DNA of 64,000 bases, taken from contig NC_065433.1 of the NCBI RefSeq assembly GCF_024362695.1, forward strand, positions 23,655,700 through 23,719,699, read 5' to 3'. The position numbers and the translations under genes are program-made. The notes below the pieces were generated by a model. The model saw only the letters and a list, made by a program, of their open reading frames with translations, had not been told where the DNA came from and did not search any database. Positions 43,226-53,539 of the stretch are shown here, piece after piece. This stretch comes from Pectinophora gossypiella (lineage: Eukaryota; Arthropoda; Insecta; Lepidoptera; Gelechiidae). Position 1 is the first letter of the stretch. Each line of letters opens with the position of its first letter.

Positions 43226-43915
43226 AGGACATAATCCTTCTGTCAGGACATCACCTCCTAGCATTATCCCGTTTTTCTCAGGGTCCGCTTACCTAACCTA
43301 AAGAATTGACAGGTCCGGTTTACAGAAGCGACTGCCTGTCTGACCGTCCAATCCGCGAAGGGAAAACCAGCCCACAGGTAAGGTCACATACCGCCGAATA
43401 TATATTTTTCGGGAATATGGGTTTCCTCACGCGGTGAAGGGTCACCGCTGAGCACGTGATAATCATTTATGATCCAAACATGAATTCGAAAACAAATTTG
43501 GCAATCATTTAGCCATAGAGGCAGCCAATCAGCTCGCGACACCAAACACTTCAGAGCCCCTATACCGACCCCGCCGGCGTGGTCGACGATTTCCCTCATT
43601 CAGCGCTTATCGCTATCGACCCACTAGGGTCGATTAATTCTTTCAAATATTTTTCCTCTCAGATGACGCCCTGAGCCGAGGTTCGCGCCCCACTGGGCAC
43701 CCTCACGCCTGTTGTCTTAAACTTTGTACCGGGTGAGAGCCTTCAGCGCTCCCCATTTGTCCGGTCAAGTAGCTAATGCCATCTGCGGCAAATCTACAAT
43801 AAGTCACGTCAAAAAAAAAAGAGGCAATCATTGGTTTAGGTCTGTAGTGGATTCGAACTTGTGTCCTTAAAAGGAGTGGCAAGAGTTCTACCAACTAGGC
43901 TACCACGGCACAATT
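43226..43915 (-). mobile_element. Retroposon H with tRNA-like head, split by D
   Basis: Minus strand: head near 43846-43912 with A-box-like GTAGCCTAGTTGG and B-box-like AGTTCGAATCC, then body, then 3' part to 43226. This is the only H copy showing the head, and it identifies H as a tRNA-derived SINE. Interrupted by D at 43510-43822. Confidence 0.75.
43510..43822 (+). mobile_element. Retroposon D, long copy, inserted in H
   Basis: GGCAATCATT at 43500-43509 and 43823-43832 is a 10-bp target duplication. Ends in AAGTCACGTC plus ten A. The 5' part (43510-43560) is not in most other copies. Confidence 0.85.
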
Positions 43916-43924
43916 GACAGAAAG

Positions 43925-44060
43925 ATATGTGCCCGGTTAATGGCAATAGGCTCGTCCCATATACGGACTCAAACATAGCTGGCGAGGAGTGAGTGTTATA
44001 TTATGCTTTACACTTCTGCCTACCTCTTGGGCGATTCATGGTGCTATGCCGATTTTATAT
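43925..44060 (+). mobile_element. Retroposon Y 3' part
   Basis: TGTGCCCGGTTAATGGCAAT, AGCTGGCGAGGAGTGAGTG and ATGGTGCTATGC match 59557-59680. Confidence 0.5.
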
Positions 44061-44094
44061 GTCTGAAAACATAGACACGTGAGCGCGTTCTATA

Positions 44095-44320
44095 CAGGGT
44101 GTTAGTGACATCGTAACGAATACTCAGGGGGATGATTCAGACCATGATTCTGAATTAATATCAAGTGGAATTTTTCGTCGCAAAATCCATATTTTTTTTT
44201 AGTTTTTTAAAATTATTTTCAATTCTACACTTCTGCGATGGAAAATTCCACTTGATATTAATTCAGAATAATCAGCTAAATCATCCCCTTCAGTATTCGT
44301 TATGATGTCACTTACACCCC
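44095..44320. mobile_element. MITE G, complete copy
   Basis: Left end CAGGGTGTTAGTGACATCGT preceded by TA; arms with ATCAAGTGGAATTTTTCG and its complement around a T-rich centre; right end TGATGTCACTTACACCCC. TA next to the end suggests a Tc1/mariner-type target, unproven. Confidence 0.75.
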
Positions 44321-44354
44321 GCAGAAGTACATACGGTAGCCATACAAGTAGGTA

Positions 44355-44584
44355 TGGGTGTAGGTAAGTGACATCGTAACGAATACTGAAGGGGATGGTT
44401 CAGACCATGATTCTGAGTTGATATCAAGTGGAATTTTCAGTCCGAATATTCATGGAAATTTTAGTGTTTTTTTAATTATTTTCAGTTCCATACTTTTGCG
44501 ACGGAAAATTCCACTTGATATCAACTCAGAATTATGGCTTCAATCACCCCTCAAAGTTGTCGTTACGATGCCACTAACACCCTG
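44355..44584. mobile_element. MITE G, second complete copy in tandem
   Basis: GGGTGTAGGTAAGTGACATC to CACTAACACCCTG, followed by TA. Only 34 bp separate it from the previous copy. Confidence 0.75.
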
Positions 44585-44887
44585 TATATTTTGAATTCCC
44601 AGTTCAGCATAGAAGGAGGGAGGAGCAAGACTAACATTTTAAAATTCATATCACTTCTAGAGTGTTAAGCAAGGGATCCGTCTGACCCCTTAGTGTGGAA
44701 ATTGGGTGGACTCATTGTGTATACAAAACGTTCTCAGTACTCAGACCTCTGCGGACAACGTGCTGCAGGCTCTCACGGTAACAAATTCGTTATAACAGGC
44801 CTCAAGCAGACGGGTGTAACCCAAAAATGTTTAAAAAATGGGATTTTTGATTATAAATATGTTTCGCTTTTTAGTCTGACGCAAAAC

Positions 44888-45065
44888 GTAACCATGAACA
44901 ACAGCTCAGCGTGTCTTCCGAAGCACGGATCTGATGACTTTCGGATAATCGGGTAATCAACCTGTACCAAACTGGGGATCACAAAGTAATTTTTGTAAAT
45001 GCCCCCACCGGGATTCGAACCCGGTACCTCCGGATTGTGAGCCCAATGCTTAACCACCACTGACT
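44888..45065 (-). mobile_element. SINE B, head and core part
   Basis: GTGTCTTCCGAAGCACGGAT to CCACCGGGATTCGAACCCGG and GAGCCCAATGCTTAACCACC. The tail side is missing. Confidence 0.75.
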
Positions 45066-45311
45066 TACAGAAAATTTTGATACGAAGTCCTAAAATACGT
45101 AGTACTCATCCACCGTGCATTCTACCATTCTGTCGGTTTTTACGACATGCCCGGGAAGGTAAATGCTGAGTGTATTCTGTTTCTTATCCGCTCTCAGTCC
45201 AACTCCTCCACATATCCTCTCCTCTAGGAGACATAATAAATTATCCTATATTATATTATTATATATCCTATTATTATATCCTCTAGGAGGGGATATAATT
45301 GCTTATATATT
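45066..45311. other. No gene seen
   Basis: 45180-45300 is an AT-rich palindromic stretch bounded by CTCTAGGAG words (TCCTCTAGGAG near 45228 and again near 45285). Confidence 0.45.
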
Positions 45312-45361
45312 TTCTTACAAGGTGACTATGTCTACATAATTATAACGTCACCTTGTAAGAA
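45312..45361. repeat. 15-bp-arm hairpin
   Basis: TTCTTACAAGGTGAC (45312-45326) and GTCACCTTGTAAGAA (45347-45361), exact inverted repeats with a 20-bp AT-rich loop. No T-run or coding context indicating a terminator. Confidence 0.7.
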
Positions 45362-45429
45362 AAACATGGCGCCTTTATTGTTTTTTTATTAATATTTTTT
45401 TTACTATAAGACCACCCAACACGAAAAAA

Positions 45430-45480
45430 AAGTGGTAGCCCAGTTAAAAGAACACTTGCCTCTTACTTTGTGATGATTGT
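45430..45480 (+). mobile_element. tRNA-like SINE head fragment (H-like)
   Basis: GTGGTAGCCCAGTTAAAAGA and CACTTGCCTCTTACTTTG follow the H head pattern; nothing of H follows. Confidence 0.4.
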
Positions 45481-46232
45481 TTATCCCGTATCCCTGGGCA
45501 AGGGTTCTACGTTATACCCCGTAGGTCTGGGTCCCTATTTGATCTCAGCCACCATCTCACTTCGGCCTACTAGAGGCGCCCACCCCCGCGGCAAGGACGC
45601 GCCGAACAGGAATTTCCCCAGTGGAGGGCAGAGAAGATGACTCTGTCCCCCCTGGTGCCGGGTTAATGGTCTTGTGCGGAACCAAAACCAAAGGCACAAA
45701 AGGTTTTTAATTTTAATATCCTCAAAATATATTATTCCTGAGTTACGGCACACGTCGCCGCAGCTACGCAGTCCAGTCCCAAACGTCTCGAGAGCCAGTT
45801 GTTCTCGGAATAAACACTTAGAATGCAAATTTATCCCCCCAGCTGCCACTACTGCGTTGCTGCCATTCCTTACATTTATATACATACCTGGATTTTTGTT
45901 CAGGTCGGATTCTCAATATTGTCTTTCTATTACAAGCACTTTCTGGTCACAGTTCACTGAATACTGTGAAAGGGTCATTTGCGCAGTAGAGACGCAACGA
46001 ATGCTAAAAACAGATCAAGCTATGATGTAAAAAAAAAACAGTTTGATGTGGATTTTTATCACAATTACAGAACAGAAACGGTCGATGTTTGTTTTGTTAA
46101 TTTGAAAAATTTGTAACGCACGGTAGAAGAACGTGACGACAGGCCACTCGCCGTGAAGAGACTCACCGAAGCGGGAATCGAGGTTCGGGAACTCGAACGC
46201 CATTATTCACATTTGTCTGCATCTTGTGGGTA
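45481..46232. other. No gene supported
   Basis: Two overlapping opposite-strand frames (45535-45885 minus, 116 codons; 45674-46030 plus, 118 codons) are open but neither resembles a protein I know. The slightly higher GC at 45540-45680 may be an old repeat. Confidence 0.4.
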
Positions 46233-46669
46233 CTTCTTCTTCTTCTATCGTGTGGGTTGTGAGGTCGAGTACTAACCTCATCAACCTTGGTGTCACGGTT
46301 ACTATTGAGCCGCCAAAGGCTCCTGACATGTCATGTAACAACTACATCTACATCAGTAAGTAGTAACCGGGACCAACGGCTTAACGTGCCTTCCGAAGCA
46401 CGGATCATCTTACTTTCAGAAAATTTGGTGATCAGCCTGTTATGTCCTTCTTCTTCTTATCGTGTGGGTTGTGAGGTGGAATACCAACCTCATCAACCCT
46501 GGTGTCAGGGTTATTACTGAGCCGCCAAAGGCCCCTGACATGGCATGGGTTATGTCCTAATCAAACTAGGGACCACAAAGTAATTTTTGTGATGTGTCCC
46601 CACCGGGAATCGAACCCAGGGCCTCCGGATCGTGAGGCCGACGCTCAACCACTGGACCACGGAGGTCGT
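46233..46669 (-). mobile_element. SINE B carrying a second SINE B
   Basis: Full-length B from the (TTC)n tail at 46233 to the head ending near 46669 (GGGAATCGAACCC, CCACTGGACCACGGAGG), interrupted at 46449-46548. Confidence 0.85.
46449..46548 (-). mobile_element. 5'-truncated SINE B nested in SINE B
   Basis: 100 bp from TTCTTCTTATCGTGTGGG to GCCCCTGACATGGCATGG. GTTATGTCCT at 46439-46448 and 46549-46558 is a 10-bp target duplication. Confidence 0.85.
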
Positions 46670-46950
46670 GGGCAGCAGCATGATCTATAAACATCCTTTT
46701 CATTCCTTCCTGACATGAAAACTGCGCATTACGGTAATTTATTATGTCAAGCTTACTCATTCCAGGTACCAGCATTGTTGTTTCTTCCACTTAATTCTGG
46801 TTGGAAGCAATTTTTTCAAGGAAATTAAAATTCGTTCGCGACATATTTTTTTTCCTATTAAAACTTGGCGGGTGTTTCACTTTTACTTCCCGTTTCTGGT
46901 TTATTGTGTTGATATAGATACTTGTGCCTTGAGGGGATTTTACTTATGTC

Positions 46951-47020
46951 CATAGAATAAGGAATAATACTACGTATAGAACGGCAACTCTTCGCTCCCC
47001 ACCAGCGGCTCAGCTAGCTT
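46951..47020 (-). mobile_element. Element Z end
   Basis: CATAGAATAAGGAATAATAC, ACGTATAGAACGGCAACTC and CACCAGCGGCTCAGCTAGCT; the same end occurs inverted at 62191-62259. Confidence 0.55.
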
Positions 47021-47033
47021 ACCTCCCCCCTCC

Positions 47034-47124
47034 CCGGGTGAGAGCCTTCAGCGCGCCCCATTTGTCCGACCAAGTAATTAATGCCATCGGCGGCAAATGT
47101 ACAATAAGTCACGTCAAAAAAAAC
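47034..47124 (+). mobile_element. Retroposon D
   Basis: CGGGTGAGAGCCTTCAGCGC to AATAAGTCACGTC plus A8. Lies between element Z and the inverted-repeat element at 47143. Confidence 0.8.
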
Positions 47125-47142
47125 CTCACAATCGGTCGTTAC

Positions 47143-47890
47143 TTTAAGGTGCTGATAAACTTGAGCATTCACTTGTAATGAGCATTTATGCGAATGTTAT
47201 AATACGAGAAAAATACTTTCTTGCTCATGAAAACGTTCATAGCAATATTTGGCTCTATACTTGGCTCGGCTCGTTGTTCAGTTCGACAAATATAATAAAA
47301 AAGCGGCCAAGTGCGAGTCGGACTCGCCCATGAAGGGTTACGTAACAGCAAGTAATGATGTTTTAAAAAAAAACTAATAACTAGATCTGGTTCAAACCAA
47401 TTTTCGTTGGTAGTTTGCATGCTAATCTACATCATATATTTTTTTTTAGTTTTATCCTCCTCTTATTTTAGAAGTTACAGGGGGCGGGACACACATTTTA
47501 CCATTTTGGAAGTGTCTCTCGCGCAAACTATTCAGTTTAGAAAAAAAATGATATTAGAAACCTCAATACCATTTTGGAAGACCTATCCGTAGATACCCCA
47601 CGCATGGGTTTGATGAAAAAAAATTTTTTGAGTTTCAGTTCTATGAATGGGGACCCCTAAAATTTATAGTTTTTTTCTATCATTGCGTAAAAATCTTAAT
47701 GCGGTTCAAAGAATACACATATTTATCATAGTTCCGGAGAAAAGTGGCTGTGAAATACGGACGGACGGACGAACAGACATGACGAATCTATAAAGGTTCC
47801 GTTTTTTGTCATTAGGCTACGGAACCCTAAAAACGGCGAACGCTCGATGTTCTGTTACAAGTGAATGCTCAAGTCTATCAGCACCTTTAG
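47143..47890. mobile_element. Inverted-repeat element interrupted by repeat P
   Basis: TTAAGGTGCTGATAAACTTG (left) and CAAGTCTATCAGCACCTTTA (right) pair, as do GAGCATTCACTTGTAA and TTACAAGTGAATGCTC. Repeat P fills 47295-47832. Confidence 0.65.
47295..47832 (+). repeat. Dispersed repeat P, about 540 bp
   Basis: Starts AGCGGCCAAGTGCGAGTCGG and ends ACGGAACCCTAAAAA after (GACG)n near 47760. I recall both ends from many lepidopteran sequences; class not known to me. Non-coding. Confidence 0.6.
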
Positions 47891-48100
47891 GCTTCAATCG
47901 TATGGTGTCAGACGTCACACACACAGATGTGCGTGTACGATAACGTCAATGTTTTGTGTCTGTGTAAAACGAAGTGTTTTGAATGAAGTGTCCGGGGTGT
48001 GTTACGTCTAGAAACTCAAGGCCGTAATCTCTATTGTTGTGGACACAGACACAAGTAATTAGAATACGGTTAAGTACTTAACCTCCATAAAATCAGAAAT

Positions 48101-48409
48101 GACGGCCTCTGTGGTCCAGTGGTTGAGCGTTAAGCTCCCGATTTGGAGCGGAATCCCGGGGGGACTTATCACAAAAATCATTTTTGTGATCCCCAGTTAA
48201 GTTAGGACATTAGAGGCTGATCACCTGATTGTCTGAAAGTAAGATGATCCGTGCTTCGGAAGGCACATTAAGTCGGTGGTCCCGGTTACTGCTTACTGAT
48301 GTAAGTGAGTAATCGTTACATGAGCCATGTCAGGGGCCTTTGGTGGCTCAATAATAACCCTGGTGTTTGATGAGGTTGGTAATTCACCACACGATAGAAG
48401 AAGAAGTAG
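48101..48409 (+). mobile_element. SINE B with target duplication
   Basis: ATCAGAAAT at 48092-48100 and 48410-48418 flanks a B copy from GACGGCCTCTGTGGTCCAGT to ACACGATAGAAGAAGAAGT. A deletion removed part of the B box. Confidence 0.85.
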
Positions 48410-48431
48410 ATCAGAAATTATCAAAAATGGT

Positions 48432-48573
48432 CAACGTTCCGGAGGTCCCGGATTTGAATCCCGGTGGGTACATACCACACGAGCCATTTCATACCTTTGG
48501 CCACTCAAGTAACCCTGATACCAGGGTTGTTAAGGTTATTGACCTTAAAATCTACATCATACAGGAAGAAGAA
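48432..48573 (+). mobile_element. SINE B, internally deleted
   Basis: GTTCCGGAGGTCCCGGATTT, ATCCCGGTGGGTACATACCA then straight to the 3' part (CCACTCAAGTAACCCTGATA) and GAAGAAGAA. Confidence 0.65.
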
Positions 48574-49001
48574 TGATAAAACCCGTAAGTGCTTGATCTT
48601 ATTACACAGCAGCAGTTGTGTATATTGCCTAGAAACACAATAACCGCGATTCCCTCGCGAGGTTCCGTAGACAATTCAAGTAACTTCTAGCCAAGTAAGT
48701 AAATGGTTAAGTCAGATTTAGCTCAAGACCAAATTTATAAACGGCTGGATACGCCAGGCAAGTTAGCGCCATCAAAGGTTAACTGCATCTTTTGTAACGA
48801 AACACAAACACAAGTCATCAAACCTTGTAGTTCCAAGTTCTGGAAAGTAATGTCTCAAAAAAATAAAGTATTAAACATAACATGCATGGAAGATTCATAT
48901 CGTGTGGGTTGAAAAGTCAAAAACCGACCTCACCAACCTTACGTGGCTTGATTATACTCGTAACTGCAAAACATGGCCCAATACTGATTAAAATTTATTT
49001 G

Positions 49002-49150
49002 TGCCTGGGTGGTCCAGTGGTTTGAGAATCGGGCTCACCATCCGGATGTCCCGGGTTCAAATCCCGGTGGGGACATATCACGATGTGATCGTTAGTTCAG
49101 TTAGGATATTATAGGTTAACTGTCCGAAAAAAGATGATCCGTGCTTAGTT
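49002..49150 (+). mobile_element. SINE B, 5' half
   Basis: GGTGGTCCAGTGGTTTGAG, a good B box (GGTTCAAATCC), then body to GATGATCCGTGCTTAG, where it stops. A 3'-truncated copy; unusual for retroposition, so a later deletion is likely. Confidence 0.7.
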
Positions 49151-49533
49151 TTATACTTGATATGTTTTGCTTCCTATTACTGCGTTTCGAATTTTCACTG
49201 ATTATTGTAGTTGTGTAGGAAATTGTAAGAATAAAAGTGGATACTACTTATGCTCATTTTAGCGTCACAAAGTCACAGTCTGGAAGAGGTAAGTGCTATC
49301 TCGAATTGCACTGCTTCTGTCAGAGCACGGTGCAGTTCTTATTTCCTGAAGGAAACCTGAAGGTAACAAGCAAATTGATATGTCCCCTTACATTCGTGCA
49401 GGTGTTTATTTTCTCACGTTAACTGAAGGTCAACCCTATACGAGTATTCATATAAAAACACAGCAGTATACAGAAAATTCGTGAAGAAATCTTGTCTATG
49501 GAAGTAAGGTGTTCTAAAATAGCCACAGCGAAG

Positions 49534-49839
49534 AAGGGAGATCATCGGCTTTCCATACTTTGGCCGGCCCAAATTCACTTATACTCGTATAATAAATGCT
49601 CAGACGGATAAGTTCTAAGGATATATACCATTATTTTTACTTGGCCGGCACTTTACATTTTCACCAAAAATGTATGAAGTATACAGTTTTTTTAATTCGA
49701 ATAAAACCAAAGATATTGACCATACAGCTTTGGTGCCATAGTAATAAATTGCTCAGACGGATAAGATCTAACGGAATATAGCAAAAATATTTTTTGTCCG
49801 GCACTTTGACTTCTGGGCCGAAATCCGATGATCTCCTTT
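49534..49839. mobile_element. MITE V with internal direct repeats
   Basis: Ends AAGGGAGATCATCGG and CCGATGATCTCCTTT are inverted repeats (one mismatch). Inside, about 75 bp is repeated directly (49590-49665 and 49742-49815; both with GCTCAGACGGATAAG and CCGGCACTTT). Confidence 0.7.
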
Positions 49840-49884
49840 ATCTAAAAAACAATATTGCAATTTGACATTTGCGCATGCGAGTAC

Positions 49885-50040
49885 TTTTTACTAAACGTTA
49901 AAACACCACGAAATTACTGTGGAATTTGTATGAAAAAGCACACTGTGACGTCATAAGTGACATAATGTCGGACTTATAAATAAGTTAAACAGAAAGAACA
50001 AAATATTTTTATATTTAGTTACTCAGAATTTCATAACCTT
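49885..50040. mobile_element. MITE F fragment
   Basis: CTTTTTACTAAACGTTAAAA, GAATTTGTATGAAAAAGCAC and GTGACGTCATAAGTGAC match F in reverse orientation. A 30-bp E fragment (AACAATATTGCAATTTGACA) precedes it at 49846-49876. Confidence 0.6.
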
Positions 50041-50157
50041 GAACCTCGTACACGACCCAATTGCTGAAGTCTGTCAGCGTTTACCATATCCATACGCCTT
50101 AGAAAATCACACTCTAGACACTTCTTTTAGTTCTAACATGTATTGTAATACAAATGT

Positions 50158-50310
50158 ACATACATACATAAATAAACTCACGCCTATTTCCCACCGGGGT
50201 AAGCAGAGACTATAGAATTCCATTTGCTTCGATCCTGACACTTCTCTTCCTTCCTCCACATTCATCAATCGCTTCATACACGCACGCCGGTTCAGAGTAG
50301 ATCGTATATA
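50158..50310 (-). mobile_element. LINE I 3' end with (ATGT)n tail
   Basis: Minus strand codes NRRACMKRLMNVEE-like residues, then GGAAATAGGCGTGAGTTTAT and the tail. Family described at 53153-53474. Confidence 0.75.
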
Positions 50311-50657
50311 AATGTATAATAAAAAAGGTTTCTGTAAAGATATTAATAAATAAACTGAAAATGAAATTTTGTTATTGAAGACCACTTCTGACATAAAGTT
50401 CTAAGGTTAATTTTCAACATTAAGTGTTCATTTCTGTTATATTTTATGAATTTTCTGTCTTTTTAGGATTTGTGTGTATATTTGAAGAGTCAGTATAACG
50501 AGGCACATTGTCACACGCTTGTAGGTATCAAAGGTGACTTGGTGATGTAATTGACGGCACAATACTGAGAGCAGCCAGCCGTGCGCTGGGGCCCGAGGGA
50601 TGGGATTAGTACAGAGGCGGGAATATCCGAAAATGAAGACAATACATACAATTTATA

Positions 50658-51056
50658 CATTGTTTTAAGTTTACGCGGTTATTATCATAATTAAAACACA
50701 TAATAACGGGTTCTTACCGCTGATATCAAATACATAAACAAGCGGCAAAGAAAGAGGGTAGACAGATATGTTCTGCCCGTAGAAAATTATGGATTTTTAC
50801 ACAATTACACACACCACATTAGGCCGTTTCAAGCTTTTTACAACACCCACTACACTGGATTCCACATGCTCGATAATTTGAACCCGTCTTCCCTGTTGAA
50901 ATTTTTATGTTTTCTGATTTCAATAGCCTCTTTTACGAGTCTGGGCATGTAATGACGTTCTGTCGATAATATTAGTGGATTCCCCATTTAAACGCGGTAA
51001 GAACCCGTTATTATGTGCTTTAATTATGATAATAACCGCGTAAACTTAAAACAATG
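50658..51056 (-). mobile_element. Penelope-like element remnant between inverted repeats
   Basis: Arms 50658-50720 and 50994-51056 are inverted repeats with one mismatch in 63 (CATTGTTTTAAGTTTACGCG at the outer end). Between them on the minus strand lies a Penelope-like C-terminal coding piece. Terminal repeats in direct or inverted order are a known feature of Penelope-like elements. Confidence 0.6.
50850..50985 (-). pseudogene. Penelope-like polyprotein C-terminus
   Basis: Open stretch of about 45 codons to a TAG at 50850-50852, with STERHYMPRLVKEAIEIRKH followed by NFNREDGFKLS. These match the family's conserved end: (E)xHY-xRLxKEAIEI, then NxNREDGY. The reverse transcriptase and GIY-YIG catalytic part upstream is missing. 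Confidence 0.65.
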
Positions 51057-51279
51057 TTTAAAATATAAAAAATATAATATCGGATAATATCCGAACAGTA
51101 TAATCACTAATAGCTCAAAGCATTTGCTGAAATCATTTGAACGATTTTTACCAGACGACTTGGTAAATTGCTATACAATAAAAACACGCGGGAGATTTAC
51201 AAAGAATGAGGTAAATCAACACTTAATGTCGCAGACAATACATAATATAACACATCTAAGAACATACATAATATAACAC
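51057..51279. other. No gene seen
   Basis: AT-rich. 51185-51235 weakly resembles a translated LINE end but cannot be supported. Confidence 0.4.
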
Positions 51280-51515
51280 ATATAAACTGCCTATATATGT
51301 CCCACTGCTGAGCACGTGTCTCCCCTCAATCAACCGGAGAGGGTAAGAAGCAAACTTCTCCTTGCTGCTCCAAACCCGCAGGATTCTAATGGTGGTTGAC
51401 TTTTTAGGGCCAATAGCCGTGACTTTACGTGCCTCCCGAAGCACGGAATCATCTTACTTTTTCGAACAATCACGTGATTCAACCTTCCTAAACAAAGGAT
51501 AGCCTCACAAAAAAA
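51280..51515 (-). mobile_element. SINE A, no tRNA head
   Basis: ACTGCCTATATATGTCCCAC through GAAGCACGGAATCATCTTAC to ACAAAGGATAGCCTCACAAA; 5'-truncated at the head boundary. Confidence 0.75.
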
Positions 51516-51569
51516 AACACCGAGTATTTTATCTAAGCATTTCTTTAAAGTAATTTAAATAGGTACCGG

Positions 51570-51690
51570 GTGGTTGTATGAAACTATTGATGAATGTGGA
51601 GGAAGCAAGAGAAGTTTGTCAGGATCGAAGCAACTGGAATTCCAGTCTGTGCTTACCCCTGTGGGAAATAGGCGAGAATTTATGTATGTA
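51570..51690 (+). mobile_element. LINE I 3' end
   Basis: GAAACTATTGATGAATGTGG, AAGAGAAGTTTGTCAGGATC and GGGAAATAGGCGAGAATTTA with ATGTATGTATGT tail. Its tail is broken by retroposon J. Confidence 0.7.
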
Positions 51691-51786
51691 TGTCTCTCTC
51701 TCTATTGAAGAGCTGCGCTCTTATCGGTGGAGTAATCGCCATTCCTCTCTTCTTCCCGCCAAAACCTTCTCCTCCCGATACGACAC
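51691..51786 (-). mobile_element. Retroposon J, 5'-truncated, in the LINE I tail
   Basis: Minus strand ends GGCGATTACTCCACCGATAA ... CAGCTCTTCAATAGAGAGAG like the complete J at 53800-54266. ATGTATGTATGT lies on both sides. Confidence 0.7.
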
Positions 51787-51799
51787 GACATGCAAGATG

Positions 51800-52590
51800 T
51801 ATGTATGTATGTTGTCTAAATTGAAGTGTTTGACGCTTTCATTTGAAACCACTGTGATAATAAAAATTTTATTTATCGAGACTTCCATAAGGATTACATA
51901 AATTATTAGCGGATTCAACGATTCTGCATTAGAATAAACCAATCGATCGAATATTGAGTTTACGCAAAAGCAGATTTTGTCTTACGACGCTTTTTTTTGA
52001 GACGTATTTGTAATTCAAATCAAATTGAACGCGAAGCAATCAAACTGGGTAAACAAAATAACCATATCCGACAGATTTTCCGAGATTTAGATGAGGATAC
52101 AGCTCAAATGGGTAAGCAATCGGTCCAAAGTGAAATGGGAAGTAAAAATATATTTTAAAATGCTTGATTTTAAAATTACTTACTAAGGTTGTGCTAATGT
52201 TTCCCGAAAAGTATACGTACAATCTTGGCCTCTTCAAGGCAAAAGTGAATAAGTACTTTCTAGATAAGCATGTCCCGTCCTTGGCCACGTACGGTAACAA
52301 ACTTACAAATACATCTCTCCGGCTTGGTGGACTCTAGCGGTAGATATCTACTCGCGAGCTACGTTAACAAAATATCTTTGGAAATGTATTATTGACTAAG
52401 GAACCATTTAGGGACCTACATTGGTGTACGATTCGACATCGCATTAACCTGTGGCTTTACCAAAGAGTTCCTTGTTGACTATTTCTTTAAGAATTTCATA
52501 TAAAATCAAATGTCGCGTTTTGACGTTTCGATTTGTTCAGGTTATGAATTACTCTCCGTTTCATTATTCCCACATTGCAGTATATAAAGC
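51800..52590. other. No gene or named repeat seen
   Basis: AT-rich; frames of 64-107 codons without recognisable content. Confidence 0.45.
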
Positions 52591-52596
52591 GGAGGT

Positions 52597-52806
52597 TGGT
52601 GGTACGGCTGACAGAGGAAGACCTAGAAGGACGTACGTTGGCTAATTTGGAGATGTCCTTAAAAAAAGGTTCAGTAAGATCTACTCTGGACCGTCGTGTG
52701 AATGTGGAGCAAGCAAGAAAAGTACGTTAGGATTGAAGGAAATGGAATTCCATAGACTCTGCTTACACCGGTGGGAAATAGGCGTGAGTTTATGTATGTA
52801 TGTAAT
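52597..52806 (+). mobile_element. LINE I 3' end, longer copy
   Basis: Codes TADRGRPRRTYVG-like residues then a stop, FGDVLKKGS-like, and the 3' part to GGGAAATAGGCGTGAGTTTA with the (TATG)n tail. Degenerate. Confidence 0.75.
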
Positions 52807-53040
52807 GTTGATTGTAGTACACTCCATCTAATTGGGTAGTTTTGGTCGCCATAAAAGTAATTTCCTAGTGCGTGCAGGAAACATATGAGTGTCATTTTTA
52901 ACAAGCGAAGCTCTGGCCAATATCAGCTGGCCACCGCATAATTGCGATATGATGTAACGATATAATTATATCGCTAACCTCCAGAGATCTTATTAATGAC
53001 CTCGTGTAAGCCAGTGGACACGTGCGAGGTTGGTAACCTA

Positions 53041-53530
53041 CTTACTAGTGTTGCTACATAATCGATAACATATCGATTATTAAAAAAGTCGATTAGGCAT
53101 CGATATAATCGATACTAACGATTAGTAACTCGTGACAGTACTATCGATTGTACATAAATTCATACCTAAACTCACACTTATTTCCCACCGGGGTAAGCAG
53201 AGACTATGGAATTCCATTTGCTTCGATCCTGACACACATCTCTTGTTTCTTCCACATTCATCAATCGTTTCATACACGCACGCCGGTTCAGAGTAAATCG
53301 TACTAAATCTTTTCTAAGGACATCTCCAATTCGATCAATGTACGTCCAAGTTTTCCTCCGCCAGCCCTACCACCAACGTGTCAGCCAGCCCTACCATCTA
53401 CGTGTCGAAACCAACTTAGCATTCCCTTCCCAATCTTAGTCACTATATCGTCTTTTACACCACATCTCTCTATCACTATCGATTGTAATCGAATATTTAA
53501 CGATTATAATTGCCAAACTCGGTTGAATCT
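53041..53530. repeat. ATCGAT-rich stretch hosting a LINE I insertion
   Basis: Outside the LINE I insert, about 180 bp hold at least eight ATCGAT or TCGATTA words (53060-53152 and 53475-53530). Could be an old palindromic element. Confidence 0.45.
53153..53474 (-). pseudogene. LINE I (RTE-like) 3' end, longest copy
   Basis: ACTATCGATTGTA at 53140-53152 and 53475-53487 is a 13-bp target duplication. Minus strand carries the C-terminal LINE coding signature (KGMLSWFRHVD, RRTYIDRIGD-like, NRRACMKRLMNVEE-like) with stops, then GTGAGTTTAGG and a short TATG-type tail. A short run near 53370-53400 (GCCAGCCCTACCA) is repeated. Confidence 0.8.
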
Positions 53531-53539
53531 ATGCAATCG

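Noticed and set aside
45312..45361. Hairpin as a transcription terminator
   Set aside because: No T-run and no gene upstream; intrinsic terminators are not expected in a nuclear insect genome.
45535..46030. Opposite-strand frames of 116 and 118 codons as a host gene
   Set aside because: No recognisable domain, no splice or start context, and both strands open over the same DNA, which suggests composition.
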